Translations under genes and position numbers: made by a program
Notes under the pieces: generated by a model
Databases searched by the model: none
The model's input: only the letters and a program-made list of their open reading frames with translations
Told to the model about the DNA's origin: nothing
NCBI RefSeq assembly: GCF_014332515.1
Contig: NZ_VFSD01000010.1
Location: 62,001-126,000, forward strand
DNA: 64,000 bases
Reading direction: 5' to 3'
DNA from: Pontibacter beigongshangensis
GTDB lineage: Bacteria; Bacteroidota; Bacteroidia; Cytophagales; Hymenobacteraceae
Shown: piece by piece, positions 53,949 to 62,961 of the stretch
Layout of the letters: each line of letters opens with the position of its first letter
Position numbering within the stretch: the first letter of the stretch is position 1

Positions 53949-55061
53949 TTATTCGCTTACCACCAGTTCATGCAGCGCTTTTTTGAGCCGCGATAGTGCT
54001 TCGGTCAGCTGTTCCGTTTCTATGGCAAAAGACATGCGGACGTGGCCGGGGGCGCCAAAAGGGTCTCCTGGCAGCAGTTCCAGCGCATACGCTTCTTTCA
54101 GATATTGGCAGAGCCCGGCACTGCTCGACAGGATGGCACCGGTAGGGGTGGTGCAGGGGAGGTAGTAGCTGATGTCGGGGAAGAAATAGTAGGCTCCCTG
54201 CGGCAGAAAGAACAGCAGGTGTGGAATTTGGCTTAAGGCTGCTTCGGTAAGGCTTCTGTTCTGCTGCAGCACCTCCAGCATGGGGGGCAGCACCTGGTCC
54301 CGCTCCTGCAAGGCGGCCGCTGCCCCTTTTTGCATAAATTTGCTGACACCAGCTATGGTGGCCGCCTGGAAGCCGGTACACTTTCTCACCAGTTCCGGAG
54401 ACCCCACCAGGTAGCCTATGCGCCAGTCAGTCATGGCAAACGACTTGGAGAAGCCGTTTGTCACCACTACTTTTTCTGTTGCCCCCTGGCAGGAAAGGAT
54501 ACTAGAAAAAGCCCCATCGTAAGTAACAAAGTCATATATTTCATCAGACACAACATATAGGTTCGGAAAATCATTGGTTACGGAAAGGATGTCCTCCAGT
54601 TCCTGCCTGGTATACATACGCCCGGTGGGGTTGCCAGGGTTTGTGAGCAACAGTATCCGGCTTCGCTCGTTCAGGGCTTCTCTTAAATCTGCCGGATCCA
54701 GGGTATAGTTGCTTGCTGCCGTGGTAGGCAGCTGCACCAGTTTGCCCTTGCTGTAATCCATCAGCTGCTGAAAGCCAAACCAGGCCGGCGTGGGAACCAG
54801 CAGTTCGTCATCGTCCTGCAGCAGCGTGCTGAACAGGTAGAACAGGGCCTGTTTGCAGCCGGGCGTAATGAGCACCTGCTCCGGCGTCAGCTCCACCCCA
54901 TCGTTTTTATAGCGTTGCGCAATGGCCTCCCGGAGCTCGGGCAGCCCTTCGGCGGAGCCATGGCCGGTGGCGCCGGCTTCCAGTTCTTTTGTAGCCACAG
55001 TAATGGCTGGGGCAGGGCTGCGAAAGTAACTTGCGCCCGATGCCAGGTTTATTTCTTTCAT
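53949..55061 (-). CDS. PLP-dependent class I/II aminotransferase-like enzyme in the ergothioneine operon
   Basis: 370 residues. The fold-type I features are LLTNPGNPTGRMYTRQELED, YVVSDEIYDFVTYDG, and the Schiff-base Lys in VTNGFSKSFAMTDWRIGYLV; the Arg that binds carboxylate is in HVRMSFAIET. The family contains aspartate aminotransferases and cystathionine-type lyases. Its ATG lies one base after the egtD stop, so the two are translationally coupled. In ergothioneine synthesis a PLP C-S lyase (EgtE) is required after EgtB and EgtD; classical EgtE is class V, so this class I/II enzyme is a candidate substitute, which is inference. Alternatively it only supplies or removes amino acids. Confidence 0.85.
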   Translation of the reverse strand: MKEINLASGASYFRSPAPAITVATKELEAGATGHGSAEGLPELREAIAQRYKNDGVELTPEQVLITPGCKQALFYLFSTLLQDDDELLVPTPAWFGFQQLMDYSKGKLVQLPTTAASNYTLDPADLREALNERSRILLLTNPGNPTGRMYTRQELEDILSVTNDFPNLYVVSDEIYDFVTYDGAFSSILSCQGATEKVVVTNGFSKSFAMTDWRIGYLVGSPELVRKCTGFQAATIAGVSKFMQKGAAAALQERDQVLPPMLEVLQQNRSLTEAALSQIPHLLFFLPQGAYYFFPDISYYLPCTTPTGAILSSSAGLCQYLKEAYALELLPGDPFGAPGHVRMSFAIETEQLTEALSRLKKALHELVVSE

Positions 55062-55062
55062 T

Positions 55063-56073
55063 TTAATCTACAGAGAATAGTATATCAGCAAAATACTGCT
55101 GCTTGTCCAGAAAAACCGATTCTATCCTGAAATTGGTGGCCTGCCCCAGTTCCTGCGCCTGCTCAAACGAGTATTTGTGTGAGCTCTCGGTATGGATGGC
55201 TTCCCAGGCGCCGAACCTGAACCCCTGGCCGATGGCCTCAATCCAGACTTCCTGCCTTTTGCGGCTGATCAGGTAGCTGCGCATGACGCCGGCCTGCGGG
55301 TCGTAGGTGGCATGGTGGCTGAAGCTGTCCAGGTCGAAATTGCCGCCTAGCTCCTCGTTGATGCGCCGGAGCAGGTTCAGGTTGAAGGCTGCTGTTACGC
55401 CGGAACTGTCGCTGTAGGCCTGCAGGATGATGCCGGGGTCTTTCTGGAGATCCATGCCCATGAGCAGTTTGTCGCCGCTGCTGAGGTAGCTCCTGATCAC
55501 CTTCAGGAACGCCATGCTCTCGTCGGGGCTAAAGTTGCCGATGTTGGAACCCAGGAACAGCACCACCTTCCGCTCCGACTTGTGCTCCTGTAGCCACTCC
55601 AGCGCTTTAAAATACTCACCGACCACCGCCTGCACCTTTACTTCGGGCAGCTCCTGGTGCAGCTGCCGTGTAAGCTGCTCCATGGCGTGCCCCGAAATAT
55701 CGACTGGCACATAGTCGAACTGCTGCCGCTGGTCCTGCAGCTCCCGCAGCAGTATCCTGGTTTTAAGGGCATCGCCGGCTCCCAGGTCTATCAGGTGGAA
55801 AAAGCCTACGGCGCCTACCTGTGCGGCGATGGCCTCTTTCTGATCTGTGAGCACTTCAAACTCGCAGCGGGTCAGGTAATACTCCGGCAGGGCCATAATG
55901 TCCTGAAACAGCTGGCTGCCCCGGCTATCGTAAAAGTAGCGGGAAGAAAGCGTTTTGTGCTTCCTGCCCAGGCCCGCCTGCACATCTCTGGCAAAAGCAG
56001 CTTTCGACTCGCTGCCGTCCGGCTCTCTATGTAGTTCTATAATAGGCAATGTATGGGTGTTTGTCGTTCTCAT
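55063..56073 (-). CDS. egtD: L-histidine N-alpha-methyltransferase EgtD
   Basis: 336 residues from ATG 56073. It trimethylates histidine to hercynine with S-adenosylmethionine. Features of the family are TLSSRYFYDSRGSQLFQDIM, LPEYYLTRCEFEVL, the SAM-binding HLIDLGAGDALKTRILLREL, FDYVPVDISGHAMEQLTRQL and LFLGSNIGNFSPDES. The substrate-binding C-terminal half includes AAFNLNLLRRINEELGGNFD and a late Ser/Glu/Ser region (IHTESSHKYS). Length equals known EgtD proteins. It is separated by three bases from the upstream egtB and by one from the downstream PLP enzyme. Cytoplasmic. Confidence 0.96.
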   Translation of the reverse strand: MRTTNTHTLPIIELHREPDGSESKAAFARDVQAGLGRKHKTLSSRYFYDSRGSQLFQDIMALPEYYLTRCEFEVLTDQKEAIAAQVGAVGFFHLIDLGAGDALKTRILLRELQDQRQQFDYVPVDISGHAMEQLTRQLHQELPEVKVQAVVGEYFKALEWLQEHKSERKVVLFLGSNIGNFSPDESMAFLKVIRSYLSSGDKLLMGMDLQKDPGIILQAYSDSSGVTAAFNLNLLRRINEELGGNFDLDSFSHHATYDPQAGVMRSYLISRKRQEVWIEAIGQGFRFGAWEAIHTESSHKYSFEQAQELGQATNFRIESVFLDKQQYFADILFSVD

Positions 56074-56076
56074 GTA

Positions 56077-57360
56077 TTAATAGGCCAGCCGGATACCGTT
56101 GTATTGCCAGCGTTTGTCAGGGTGAAAAAAGTTGCGGTAGGTAGTACGGATATGGCTCTGGGGTGTGGCGCAGGAGCCGCCGCGCAGCACCATTTGGTTG
56201 AGCATAAATTTGCCGTTGTACTCGCCCAGGGCGCCCGGCGCCTTCGAAAAGCCGGGGTAAGGGTGGTAGGCGCTGTAGGTCCACTCCCAGGCATCGCCGA
56301 AGAGCTGCTGCACGCCTGCCGCCTCTGTGCTGGCCGCAGTGGGCTCCAGCAGCCCCGCCTCCATATGGTTCCCTCTGGCAGGAGGGTAAAGCTGCGAGGC
56401 GGCTTCCCACTCAAACTCCGTGAGCAGGCGTTTGCCGGCCCAGGTGGCGTAAGCATTGGCCTCGTAAAAGCTGATGTGCGATACCGGCTGGGTGGGATCT
56501 ATTTTCTCCAGCCCCTGCATGCTGAACCGGTGCCACTCGCCGTCCTGCTCCACCCAGTATAGCGGTGCTTTCAGTCTGGCAGATTTTACCAGGGCAAGTC
56601 CTTCGTCAAGCCAGTGCCTGAAATCTTGGTAGCCGCCATCCTGCATAAATTCCAGGTATTCGCCGTTGGTTACGAGCCGGTTCATGATGTTGAAGTCCTG
56701 TAGCAGCACCTCGTGCACACCCAGTTCATTATCGAAACAGAAATTATTGCCCTGGTGGCCGATAGTGTAGCTGCCGCCAGGCACAGGCGAATACGATGCG
56801 GCTATGGCGGCTGGTTGTGCAGCGGCAGGAGCGGCCTGGTAAGCTGGCAACAGCGGGTTGGTGCTCAGGATGTACTTAATGTCGGTGATGAGCAGCTCCT
56901 GGTGCTGTTGCTCATGCTGCAGCCCCAGCTCGAGCAAAGGCGCAACCTCAGCGGCCTTCTGCTCGTCGAGCTGCTGCAATAGCTGTTGCATGTGCTCGTC
57001 TACGTGCTGGCGGTGGGCGTACACATCGCGCAGCGGGGGGCGGGTAAGGGTGCTGCGCTGGTCGCGCTGCACGCGGTTGCCCACCGTGTTGTAGTAGGAG
57101 TTAAAAAGAAAACCGTAGTTTGGGTGAAAGAGCTGGTAGCCGGGCAGGTGTGGCTGCAGCACAAAGGTCTCAAAAAACCACGTGGTGTGGGCCAGGTGCC
57201 ATTTAGGCGGGCTCACATCAACTATTGGTTGTACCACGGTGTCTTCCGGCTCCAGCGGCTGGCATATTTTTTCTGTCTGTGCCCGTATCTGCCGGAAGCG
57301 CTGCAGGTTTACCAGCGGCTCAGAAGCGGTGAGGGTGTTCATAAATTTATCTGACATCAT
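56077..57360 (-). CDS. egtB: Ergothioneine sulfoxide synthase EgtB
   Basis: 427 residues from ATG 57360, MMSDKFMNTLTASEPLVNLQ; a GTG at 57396 and ATGs at 57357 and 57342 are alternatives. It joins hercynine to a thiol with O2 at a non-haem iron. The DinB-type domain carries the iron ligands His in WHLAHTTWFFE and the HxxxH pair in LQHEQQHQELL. The C-terminal formylglycine-generating-enzyme-like domain follows (YTIGHQGNNFCFDNELGVHE, GDAWEWTYSAYHPYPGF, MVLRGGSCATPQSHIRTTYR). No separate EgtA or EgtC is seen, which fits bacteria whose EgtB uses cysteine directly. First gene of the operon, with REP copy 19 upstream. Confidence 0.96.
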   Translation of the reverse strand: MMSDKFMNTLTASEPLVNLQRFRQIRAQTEKICQPLEPEDTVVQPIVDVSPPKWHLAHTTWFFETFVLQPHLPGYQLFHPNYGFLFNSYYNTVGNRVQRDQRSTLTRPPLRDVYAHRQHVDEHMQQLLQQLDEQKAAEVAPLLELGLQHEQQHQELLITDIKYILSTNPLLPAYQAAPAAAQPAAIAASYSPVPGGSYTIGHQGNNFCFDNELGVHEVLLQDFNIMNRLVTNGEYLEFMQDGGYQDFRHWLDEGLALVKSARLKAPLYWVEQDGEWHRFSMQGLEKIDPTQPVSHISFYEANAYATWAGKRLLTEFEWEAASQLYPPARGNHMEAGLLEPTAASTEAAGVQQLFGDAWEWTYSAYHPYPGFSKAPGALGEYNGKFMLNQMVLRGGSCATPQSHIRTTYRNFFHPDKRWQYNGIRLAY

Positions 57361-57419
57361 GGGTTGTATACACAAAGGGAACAGCTGTTGCTGCACCAGC
57401 TTTAGCTGGCTCCAGCCTG

Positions 57420-57470
57420 AATTATTTAAATGAAAAAGCCCCTCCGGAAGCTTAAATTGCTGCTACTGCA
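57420..57470 (+). repeat. REP-like dispersed repeat, copy 19
   Basis: AATTATTTAAATGAAAAAG, CCCCTCCGGAAG, then ATTGCTGCTACTGC. It lies 60 bp before the egtB start. Confidence 0.8.
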
Positions 57471-57748
57471 AGGAGCAGAACCTGCCCTATTCAGAAATAG
57501 GGTAAGTTTGTAGGTTTAACTCTTGTCAGGAGCAGGTGCCAAACGAGTTTGGTTTATCCTGAGGTATTTATCTGCCAGGGTTATTTTCTTAACATAACTG
57601 TTTACTTTATACGTATGTTTTTAGTTTTGCAGGAGCCGGGCAAGGCAACTGGTCTCTTGCAGCCCTTTTTACACTTTTTGCCAGACTTAGCACATACACG
57701 TAACTATTATTGAGGCAGTTGGAGAAGAGAAAGAAGTCTGGATGTCGG

Positions 57749-57803
57749 AATTATTCTAATCAAAACAGCCCTTCGGAGACCTCTGCTGCTCCTGCTGCTG
57801 CTG
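57749..57803 (+). repeat. REP-like dispersed repeat, copy 20
   Basis: AATTATTCTAATCAAAACAG, core CCCTTCGGAGAC, then CTGCTGCTCCTGCTGCTG. Upstream of menC. The 57471-57748 interval shows no gene. Confidence 0.85.
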
Positions 57804-57940
57804 ATCCGGCTCACATACCACAGATTTTATACCATCTGGTAAAAAGGTTTAATGATCGTAATGCAGCCGGAAAGCAAAGCTGCTAACATTTCTGATTTTG
57901 AATTTGGCGAAGCACATGCTGCTGGCCTTAACTTAATTTT

Positions 57941-59029
57941 ATGCGCTATCAACTACAGTTTATTCCCCATACTCTGCTTTTTAAGTTCAATGCCCGCACG
58001 TCTCGTGGGGCCATCACCGAGCACCGTGTGTATTACCTGCAGGTATGGGAGCAAGGCAAACCAGAAATTAAAGGAACCGGTGAGTGTGCCCCGCTGGCCG
58101 GCCTTAGCATAGACCACAGGCCGGAACTGGAGCAAAAGCTGCAGCAGCTCTGCCAGTTGGTGAACGATGGCGCCGCAGCCCTTGCCGATGCTGCCGGTGC
58201 CCTGCAGGTAGACGAACTAGAGCTGGAGGCCTGGCCCGCGGTTCGCTTTGCCCTCGAAACAGCCCTGCTAGACCTGCAGCAAGGTGGCCGGAATCGCATT
58301 TATAACAACTCCTTCAGTAGGGGCGAAAGCGGTATTCCGATTAATGGCCTGATCTGGATGGGCGACAAAAGTTTTATGCAGGAGCAGATAAAGCAGAAGC
58401 TCCGGGAGGGGTTTACTTGCCTGAAGCTAAAAATAGGCAGCCTCGATTTTGCCACCGAACTGGAGATACTGGAGAACATACGCCGCACGGCCAGTGCCGC
58501 CGAACTAACGGTGCGGGTAGATGCCAACGGGGCCTTTCAGCCGGAGGGAGCTTTCCGGAAACTAGAACGGCTGGCGCGGTACGAGCTTCACTCCATCGAG
58601 CAACCCATCCGGCAGGGGCAGGCGGAGCAGATGGCCCAGCTCTGCGCCTACACGCCCGTGCCCGTCGCGCTCGATGAGGAACTGATCGGGGTGCACCGGC
58701 AGGAGGAGAAGACTGCCCTCCTGGAGCAAATTAAGCCGCAGTACATTATCCTGAAGCCGACCCTGGCAGGTGGCCTGGCGGCAAGTGCCCAATGGATAGA
58801 ACTGGCAGAAACCCGAGGCATCGGCTGGTGGGTAACCTCTGCCCTGGAATCGAACATCGGCCTGAATGCCATCAGTCAGTTTACAGGCAATTACCCGGTT
58901 ACCATGCCACAGGGCCTTGGCACGGGGCAGCTGTACCACCACAACATCGTTTCGCCGCTGCAGATAGCGCAGGGGGAGCTGTGGTACCGGCAAGAGCAGG
59001 AGTGGGGCAGCCTGCCTATTTCAGGCTAA
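57941..59029 (+). CDS. menC: o-Succinylbenzoate synthase (enolase superfamily)
   Basis: 362 residues. The enolase-superfamily barrel has the KxK pair in CLKLKIGSLDF, metal ligands Asp in VRVDANGAFQ, Glu in LHSIEQPI and Asp in VALDEELIGV, the second Lys in YIILKPTLAGGL and TSALESNIGLNA at the C-terminus; the capping domain precedes it. This ligand set and the ALESNIG strand mark the OSBS branch, which makes o-succinylbenzoate for menaquinone. Members of the neighbouring N-acylamino-acid racemase or dipeptide-epimerase groups are similar, so the exact reaction is probable, not certain. No other men gene is adjacent. Confidence 0.88.
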   Translation: MRYQLQFIPHTLLFKFNARTSRGAITEHRVYYLQVWEQGKPEIKGTGECAPLAGLSIDHRPELEQKLQQLCQLVNDGAAALADAAGALQVDELELEAWPAVRFALETALLDLQQGGRNRIYNNSFSRGESGIPINGLIWMGDKSFMQEQIKQKLREGFTCLKLKIGSLDFATELEILENIRRTASAAELTVRVDANGAFQPEGAFRKLERLARYELHSIEQPIRQGQAEQMAQLCAYTPVPVALDEELIGVHRQEEKTALLEQIKPQYIILKPTLAGGLAASAQWIELAETRGIGWWVTSALESNIGLNAISQFTGNYPVTMPQGLGTGQLYHHNIVSPLQIAQGELWYRQEQEWGSLPISG

Positions 59030-59030
59030 A

Positions 59031-59084
59031 GAGCAGCATCAGCAGCAAATAATTCCCTCATAGGGCTATTTTGATTAAGATAAT
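59031..59084 (-). repeat. REP-like dispersed repeat, copy 21
   Basis: GAGCAGCATCAGCAGC, a diverged core TCCCTCATAGGGC, then ATTTTGATTAAGATAATT, starting right after the menC stop. Confidence 0.7.
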
Positions 59085-59108
59085 TTAAGAAACCACCATT
59101 GCAATCGT

Positions 59109-59283
59109 ACTGCCGCCGCGAGCTTTCAGCTCGCATGTACCACACTTTCATATTAGAAATAAAAATTTCGGTTTTCCGTCAGCTCAGGACTCCATTAATT
59201 CAGTAGAGGGTATTCACTTTTATGAGTCAGAATGTACACACACTGCCTTCCTGGCTATTAACGAGTTGAAAACTCACGGCAGA
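59109..59283 (+). repeat. Family-C element, copy 2 (longer)
   Basis: ACTGCCGCCGCGAGCTTTCA (from 59109) and, inverted, ACGAGTTGAAAACTCACGGC (59261-59280) match the ends of 50131-50212. The 130-bp interior is unrelated and holds no gene. Confidence 0.55.
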
Positions 59284-59369
59284 GATACTGTTTGGCTATC
59301 TAAAGATGGCCTTTCATTTGGCTATGCACCTGAATCATTTCCAGAACATCAGTGGTTTCTGCTTAGAAA

Positions 59370-59427
59370 CTGCACGTAACAGCAGCGGCCTGTCAGTTAA
59401 CTGACAGGCCGCTGCTGTTACGTGCAG
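59370..59427 (-). terminator. Perfect 58-bp palindrome after the lipoprotein gene
   Basis: Two 29-bp arms meet without a spacer at GTTAAC; the half starts CTGCACGTAACAGCAGCGGC. It begins 8 bp past the stop of the gene at 59436, so it probably works as a terminator, but it lacks a T-tract and could form a cruciform. Confidence 0.8.
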
Positions 59428-59435
59428 AAAAGTAA

Positions 59436-59906
59436 TTACAACTTTCTGAATTTATAGGTGAACTCCCCTCTCCTGGAGGTAATATAGGAGTCGCCGGATT
59501 TGTAGCTGGCATAGCGAAGTATCTTTTCCCAAACCATTTCAGTTTCTGTGAGGGTTGTTATCTCAAAAATATCCTGACGGTTTTCGGAGTCGGTGATCAC
59601 GATATAGCGGGTGGCGCTGGTATCTGGCAGGGCATATTTTACGGTGGCCTCGCTGCCCGAAATCGAGTGCAGAATTTTCATGTTGGGCTTGTTGAAGGTA
59701 TGGCGGACTTCTACCCTCGAGGTGTCGGTGTGGGCTACCTGGTCGTTTCCATCTATATAAACAGATATTGTTTCGTAATTGGCCCACTCACCTTTCAGTT
59801 CTTTGTCCAGCGCAGTCTCTACAATTGGCTCGGCCTCCTCGTCGTCTTTGCAGGAAGTGAAGGTGAAAAGTATCAGTAATATCGGAAGTAAAAACAAGTG
59901 TTTCAT
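59436..59906 (-). CDS. Hypothetical lipoprotein
   Basis: 156 residues. MKHLFLLPILLILFTFTSCK has a lipobox at TSCK followed by acidic residues (KDDEEAEPIVE), a pattern that in Bacteroidota can favour outer-membrane or surface placement. The mature part has alternating strands (ELKGEWANYETISVYIDGND, SRRGEFTYKFRKL) like a small lipocalin-type barrel. No family recognised and no neighbour on the same strand. Confidence 0.7.
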   Translation of the reverse strand: MKHLFLLPILLILFTFTSCKDDEEAEPIVETALDKELKGEWANYETISVYIDGNDQVAHTDTSRVEVRHTFNKPNMKILHSISGSEATVKYALPDTSATRYIVITDSENRQDIFEITTLTETEMVWEKILRYASYKSGDSYITSRRGEFTYKFRKL

Positions 59907-60568
59907 GATTAAAAAAGATTAAGATAAAAAAGGATAATTGGATTTAAAGGTTATACGTTTCTTTTAAAGAACCAGGCGTCAGGATTTGCAGCTGGGTTTT
60001 AGAGGGACTGGCATCCGGGAGAAGTATAAAATTTGACTCTCATAATGTGCTTTGATCTATAAACGACTGGTTTTACGGAGAGGGGTTTGAAAGGATTCAA
60101 TAATTTGAATAAAAGATTTTAAGCTCTCCGGAAGCCGGATTTTGAGCCCACCTGTTAACATAAGCTGTGTTGGTTAAAGAAAATTTATGACATATATTGT
60201 GCAATTTATGAATTATGGGTAGGGGCTTCACCAGTTTAGTTTCTTATGAAATAGTAGACTATTTATTTTGTGAAAAAATGAGGATAGGGGTAATAGGGAG
60301 GAGAGTCCGGGGAGATCGCCGCTCGCAGGTAAGGTACTACAGCCAATGACCACTTTACCAGCCTCCCCCAAGGTTGAAGCTGGCAGCTTTACGGCTTATA
60401 GTAGCGCATTGTCCGGAAGGCAGGCTGGGCAACTCAGGGGAGAAATGGCATTAGTAAGCTGAATTAATGCGCCGGAGCTCCCTTTTTTTAACTAACATGT
60501 TAATATTTCATAATAACCTGCTAATAACTGAGAGTAGATTGACCTGGAATTTACTTTTCTTTGGATAA
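59907..60568. other. Long intergenic gap, no gene seen
   Basis: Between the lipoprotein and fucP there are about 870 bp with no supportable ORF. 60269-60430 is more GC-rich than its surroundings and could hold a small RNA, but no recognisable fold was found. Confidence 0.4.
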
Positions 60569-60584
60569 ACAAACAATTGTTTGT
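60569..60584. promoter_or_regulatory. 16-bp perfect palindrome, candidate operator for the fucose cluster
   Basis: ACAAACAATTGTTTGT is a perfect palindrome 198 bp upstream of fucP. Its size and symmetry fit a dimeric repressor site (GntR, LacI or TetR type). No regulator gene is present in the window. Confidence 0.5.
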
Positions 60585-60781
60585 AACTAGTATGCAGCTA
60601 AATCCGGTTGCCCTGAATTAATCCTGCTTTAGCACTTGTCAGGGGCTTGAAGTATGCCTTTTGCTGGCGGCTTTAGCTGCCCGGCAGGCCTGATGACAAC
60701 TTGAAGGCAGGCGCACCCGAAACTAGAAACAGTAGCAACAGCAACTGAAATTTTCTGCATTGTAAAAAACTTAAACAACAC

Positions 60782-62125
60782 ATGAGTAGTTCCGCACCCA
60801 AGGCCTCCCTGTTTACCAGAGGCACCATCCTGCCCTTCATCCTGATCACTAGCCTCTTTTTTATGTGGGGCCTGGCCAATAACATGACCGACACGCTGCT
60901 GGCGGCCTTTAAGCGGATTATGAGCATGTCCGATTTCCAGACAGCCTGGATTCAGTATGCCTTTTATGGTGCCTATTTTTTCCTGGCGCTCCCAGCTGCC
61001 GTCATCATTAAGAAATACACTTATAAAACCGGTGTGCTGCTCGGTCTGGGGCTTTTTATTCTGGGGTCGCTGCTCTTTTATCCGGCCAGCATTACCATGG
61101 CGTACGGGCATTTTCTGGCGGCACTTTTTATACTGGCGGGCGGGCTCTCCATTCTGGAAACAGCGGCCAACCCCTACATTGTAGCGCTTGGGCCCGAAGA
61201 GTCTGGCACGCGGCGGCTTAACCTGGCGCAGGCGTTTAACCCGATCGGCTCTATTATGGGGGTTCTGCTGAGCAAAGTATTTATTTTGTCGCAGCTCAAC
61301 CTGTCCAGCGCCGAGGAGCGGAAAGCCATGAGCAGCGCAGACCTGGCGGCCATTCAATCAGAAGAACTTACGGCGGTGATGGGGCCTTATGTAGGGGTGG
61401 CTCTTTTTCTGATGGTGCTGTGGCTTGTATTGAAATTTACCAAAATGCCGAAAGCGTCTGATAGCGGTCCTGATCTTGAGCTGGGCCCCACGCTTAAACG
61501 ACTTATCAGAACGCCGCATTATGTGTGGGCTGTGGTGGCGCAGTTCTTTTATGTGGGCGCTCAGATCTGTGTCTGGTCCTTCACGATCAGGTATGTGATG
61601 CAGGAGCTGAACCTCAACGAAGATAGTGCCTCTAACTATTACTTGGCCTCATTGGTGCTGTTTATGTTGTCCAGGTTCGTTTTTTCGGCGCTCATGACCT
61701 TTATTAAGCCCGCCACGCTCCTCCTGATAACGGGGGTTGCGGCAGCGCTTTGCACCCTGCTCGTGGTGGTGGGCAGCGGCCACCTGGGAGTTTACGCTCT
61801 TGTCGGAATTTCCGGGTGCATGTCGCTCATGTTTCCAACCATTTATGGCCTGGGCATCAGAGGTCTGGGGAAAGACACCAAGCTGGGCGGTTCGGGCCTG
61901 ATTATGGCCATTCTGGGAGGTGCTCTAATTACGGGTGCCCAAAGTATTGTTTCTGACTTAACCGGAAGCATCGGCCTCTCGTTTGTTGTGCCGATGGCCT
62001 GCTTTCTGGTGATTGCCATGTACGCGGTGGTTGCTGGCAAACACGAGGAGGCCCTGAACAGGCGCCTGCGCAGCGAAGGCGCCACCAATGTGCCCGACGA
62101 GCTGCCGTTTAAGGCGGTGCAGTAG
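60782..62125 (+). CDS. fucP: L-fucose:H+ symporter FucP-like (MFS)
   Basis: 447 residues, about twelve membrane helices. FILITSLFFMWGLANNMTDT with the Asn-Asn-Asp cluster, FKRIMSMSDFQTAWIQYAFYGAYFF, and ETAANPYIVALGPEESGTRRLNLAQAFNPIG are the segments that define the FHS (fucose-galactose-glucose) family, with the Asp and Glu used in proton coupling. The central ~30-residue loop carries a Lys/Glu-rich charge. Imports L-fucose or a related sugar across the inner membrane. Followed 58 bp later by an SDR and then a FAH-family hydrolase, which fits oxidative L-fucose breakdown. Confidence 0.92.
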   Translation: MSSSAPKASLFTRGTILPFILITSLFFMWGLANNMTDTLLAAFKRIMSMSDFQTAWIQYAFYGAYFFLALPAAVIIKKYTYKTGVLLGLGLFILGSLLFYPASITMAYGHFLAALFILAGGLSILETAANPYIVALGPEESGTRRLNLAQAFNPIGSIMGVLLSKVFILSQLNLSSAEERKAMSSADLAAIQSEELTAVMGPYVGVALFLMVLWLVLKFTKMPKASDSGPDLELGPTLKRLIRTPHYVWAVVAQFFYVGAQICVWSFTIRYVMQELNLNEDSASNYYLASLVLFMLSRFVFSALMTFIKPATLLLITGVAAALCTLLVVVGSGHLGVYALVGISGCMSLMFPTIYGLGIRGLGKDTKLGGSGLIMAILGGALITGAQSIVSDLTGSIGLSFVVPMACFLVIAMYAVVAGKHEEALNRRLRSEGATNVPDELPFKAVQ

Positions 62126-62183
62126 CAGGCGTAACTAAACTGGAATCTCACTTTCGATTATCAATTCAAGAAAATTTATAAGC

Positions 62184-62948
62184 ATGTTTGAGTTAACAGA
62201 TAAAGTTGCCCTGGTAACAGGTGCAGGTAGCGGCATAGGCAAAGCTGTAGCCCTTACGTTTGCAAAACAGGGAGCCATCGTGCACGTGCTGGACCTGAAC
62301 CAGGAACAGGCGCAGCAGACCGTTTCTGAAATTGAAGAGGCCGGTGGCCGCGCTGTTGCCACCACCTGCGACGTAACCAACCACCAGCAGGTGCAACAGG
62401 TGTTTCAGCAGATCGGCACCATCAACATTCTGGTGAACAGTGCCGGCATCTCGCACATCGGCAAAGCAGACACAACCTCTGAGCAGGACTTTGACAAAGT
62501 ATACCAGGTAAACGTGAAGGGCGTGTACAACTGCCTGTTTGCCGCTATCCCGCTCATGCGCGCCAACGGAGGCGGAGCCATCCTGAACATGGGCTCCATT
62601 GCCGCCGTTATCGGATTGCCCGACCGTTTTGCCTACTCAATGAGCAAAGGTGCGGTGCAGGCCATGACCATGTCAGTGGCCAAAGATTATATCCACGACA
62701 ACATCCGCTGCAACAGCATTTCACCTGCGCGCGTGCACACTCCGTTTGTAGACGGTTTCCTGGCAAAGAACTATCCGGGGCAGGAGCAGGAGATGTTCGA
62801 TAAACTCTCTAAAACGCAACCAATCGGCCGTATGGCCAAACCAGACGAAATTTCGAAGCTCATCCTGTACCTCTGCTCCGACGAAGCCTCTTTTATAACC
62901 GGAAACGATTACCCGATAGACGGTGGCTTTATCAAACTGAACAACTAA
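62184..62948 (+). CDS. SDR-family dehydrogenase of the fucose cluster
   Basis: 254 residues. Classical short-chain dehydrogenase: TGAGSGIGKA dinucleotide site, CDVTNHQQV, NSAGISHIG, catalytic Ser in LNMGSIAAV and Tyr-x-x-x-Lys in FAYSMSKGAVQA, then SPARVHTPF and the DGGF end. Asp in HVLDLNQEQ favours NAD. In the non-phosphorylative L-fucose pathway SDR enzymes oxidise L-fucose or 2-keto-3-deoxy-L-fuconate; either step could be this one. Ends 14 bp before REP copy 22, whose core with flanking A and T runs would act as a terminator. Confidence 0.9.
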   Translation: MFELTDKVALVTGAGSGIGKAVALTFAKQGAIVHVLDLNQEQAQQTVSEIEEAGGRAVATTCDVTNHQQVQQVFQQIGTINILVNSAGISHIGKADTTSEQDFDKVYQVNVKGVYNCLFAAIPLMRANGGGAILNMGSIAAVIGLPDRFAYSMSKGAVQAMTMSVAKDYIHDNIRCNSISPARVHTPFVDGFLAKNYPGQEQEMFDKLSKTQPIGRMAKPDEISKLILYLCSDEASFITGNDYPIDGGFIKLNN

Positions 62949-62961
62949 GTGCAAGAGCGGC

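Noticed and set aside
60290..60430. RNase P RNA-like string (GAGAGTCCGGGG)
   Set aside because: Only a short match; the length and the other conserved blocks of RNase P RNA are missing.
60629..61357. 242-codon ORF on the minus strand
   Set aside because: It lies antisense over fucP, is Lys/Gln/Arg-rich without any domain, and the plus-strand frame gives a full FHS-family transporter.
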